Assembly (NCBI GenBank): GCA_002751075.1
Contig: NAOQ01000164.1
Coordinates: forward strand, 78,614-127,344
From: Ichthyophonus hoferi
Lineage: Eukaryota > Opisthokonta > Ichthyosporea > Ichthyophonida > Ichthyophonidae
Length of the DNA: 48,731 nt
Reading direction: 5' to 3'
Of the stretch, positions 47,434 through 48,731 are shown piece after piece (the first letter of the stretch is position 1; each line of letters opens with the position of its first letter). Made by a program: the position numbers and the translations under genes. The notes under the pieces were generated by a model. The model ran no database searches. It saw only the letters and a program-made list of their open reading frames with translations, and had not been told where the DNA came from.

Positions 47434-47605
47434 CAACCAATGAGAAATTTTTATAGCATTTAAATTGGCTGCTAATTTTCTTAGAAATACCATGGGATTT
47501 AAATATAAAAAGCCAATAGGATTATAGTCCAATAGCTAACGGAGTTAATATATATATTAACCAATAGAAAACGGCATTAAGACTTAATGATCAACCCATT
47601 GGCCC
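47434..47605 (-). promoter_or_regulatory. CCAAT cluster upstream of the NUFIP1-like gene
   Basis: CCAAT/ATTGG occurs near 47,437, 47,512, 47,530, 47,560 and 47,599, with a TATAAAA-type element on the minus strand near 47,451-47,457. This is a plausible promoter for the gene starting at 47,419. Confidence 0.4.
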
Positions 47606-47777
47606 AATTATGCCAGACCAGTCTCTCTCGCGTGAATATTTTCCACATCTTAACGGCTCACAAAAATAAACTAATCTTATAAGACCCAATCCGATCTATC
47701 ATATCACAAGATGGAAGCAAATCAAAACTTAATTAGCGATTACACAGTCCTTAGGTGAATGCACTGTATAATTAATA

Positions 47778-48066
47778 TACAGGGGTTTTCGATCCAAATA
47801 GAATATAATTAGTACAAGCGTAATTAATTAAAATATTTATAATTAATCTATCGATCAAAAATATATTTTCCCGATCAAAAGGAGAACAAATAAATTGAAA
47901 TTTTCTGTCTTTTATTGTAGTGAAAAACCATTAGTTCATTTTTTTTCTTTTTATCTGTAATATGTAATCTAGTTTTCAGGAGATTACAATTCCTTTAAAA
48001 TGAAAAAAATAACTCAAAAATATATTTACATATATATGTGTGTTCTCCTTTGATCGAAACCCCCTA
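47778..48066 (+). mobile_element. MITE-like element with terminal inverted repeats
   Basis: CAGGGGTTTTCGATC at 47,780-47,794 is inverted to GATCGAAACCCCC at 48,052-48,064, enclosing about 290 bases of AT-rich DNA without a gene. TATA flanks both ends, compatible with a TA target duplication. A related partial copy lies at 43,318-43,445. It is likely non-autonomous; the parent transposon family is unknown. Confidence 0.65.
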
Positions 48067-48069
48067 TAA

Positions 48070-48731
48070 TATAGTGACATAATAAAACATAAAACCTGTG
48101 TTTTTTAAAAGATTGTTCTCATGAAAAGTAACTACTTTAATTTTGTCAGTAGTCTGATTAAGGTGATTGTATTAACTAGTTAAAACACAATAAATTTTTT
48201 AAAGGTATAATTTTTATAAAAGAGAATTGATATATGTATTCTATTATACTACTACATATTAGTTTATTGTATAATATCCGTATTTTATATCATTTTAGTA
48301 TATATCTACGATATTCCTTATGCAAGAAATGATTGGATGTAAGATGCTTAATCGTATTCCTTGCACCAATAGATGGTATGTATCTAGCCCCATGTGATTG
48401 AACAATTTCTCGATCCTGTTTAGAATTGCCCAATAGGATTTTTCAAATAATCCGTCCCACATAGCAAACAGAAGGGGGGGGGGTCCAACACAGAAATTCG
48501 TCCAATTACACCCCCACAAAAATGGAAGTGTCTTAGGTAACCTTATCTATGGGGCCACTATAATCCCTTGCTTTACTTATAAATATATGGTTGATTTTGA
48601 CTATCATATCATATAATATTATCTGTATCCTCATTCTCTACAGTTACAAACGGTCTGCAAAGTATACGCACATAGTCACATACATATACTACCTACCTAC
48701 CTACCTACTTACCTACTTATCTATCTATCTA
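48070..48731. other. Window end, no supported gene
   Basis: Holds a G8 run near 48,475, a 74-codon minus-strand frame at 48,295-48,519 of unknown meaning (FVGPP-like and WAILNRIEKLF stretches), and a (CTAC)/(CTAT) microsatellite at about 48,690-48,731. Confidence 0.5.

Noticed and set aside
48295-48519. 74-codon minus-strand frame near the window end
   Set aside because: Some protein-like stretches but no splice context or family; kept only as a note.

Overview
The window looks like nuclear DNA of a small-genome animal. It is AT-rich, uses the standard code, and its genes have many short exons with GT-AG introns, one GC-AG intron, and introns full of TA-rich microsatellites. CCT5, a NUFIP1-like protein, an eIF4E2/4EHP-like protein and a possible TRIC-like channel fit an animal. 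Compact genes and divergent but recognisable proteins make a sponge or another early-branching animal my best guess; this is inference. I see no rRNA, tRNA, CRISPR or bacterial operon structure.

Left part (1-4,620): the 3' part of an eIF4E-family gene (+) that has lost a key cap-stacking tryptophan, with an interspersed repeat in its last intron, followed by the last exon of an unknown gene (-). Positions 4,620-7,620 are AT-rich and look empty.

Middle (7,620-23,080): two clusters of short coding-like segments, at 7.6-11.4 kb and 20.5-23.1 kb, share paralogous protein segments and a non-coding module of about 110 bp. This is an unclassified, mostly decayed multi-gene element or gene family and the least explained part of the window. 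Between the clusters lie a divergent multi-span membrane protein gene (-, TRIC/TMEM38-like), an intact three-exon four-span membrane protein gene (+, 17.3-18.6 kb) and a broken Ty1/copia fossil (19.4-20.3 kb).

Right part (23,359-47,419): four well-supported genes, all on the minus strand, whose exon phases I could close completely: an SMP-domain lipid-transfer-type protein without C2 domains (7 exons, 502 aa), a class I SAM-dependent methyltransferase (2 exons, 286 aa), chaperonin subunit CCT5 (12 exons, 536 aa) and a short NUFIP1-like protein with a CCCH zinc finger (5 exons, 195 aa). Gaps between them hold TA-type arrays, MITE-like repeats and clusters of CCAAT motifs. The genes do not form one pathway. 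Their roles are ER-membrane lipid transfer, methylation, cytosolic protein folding and snoRNP assembly.
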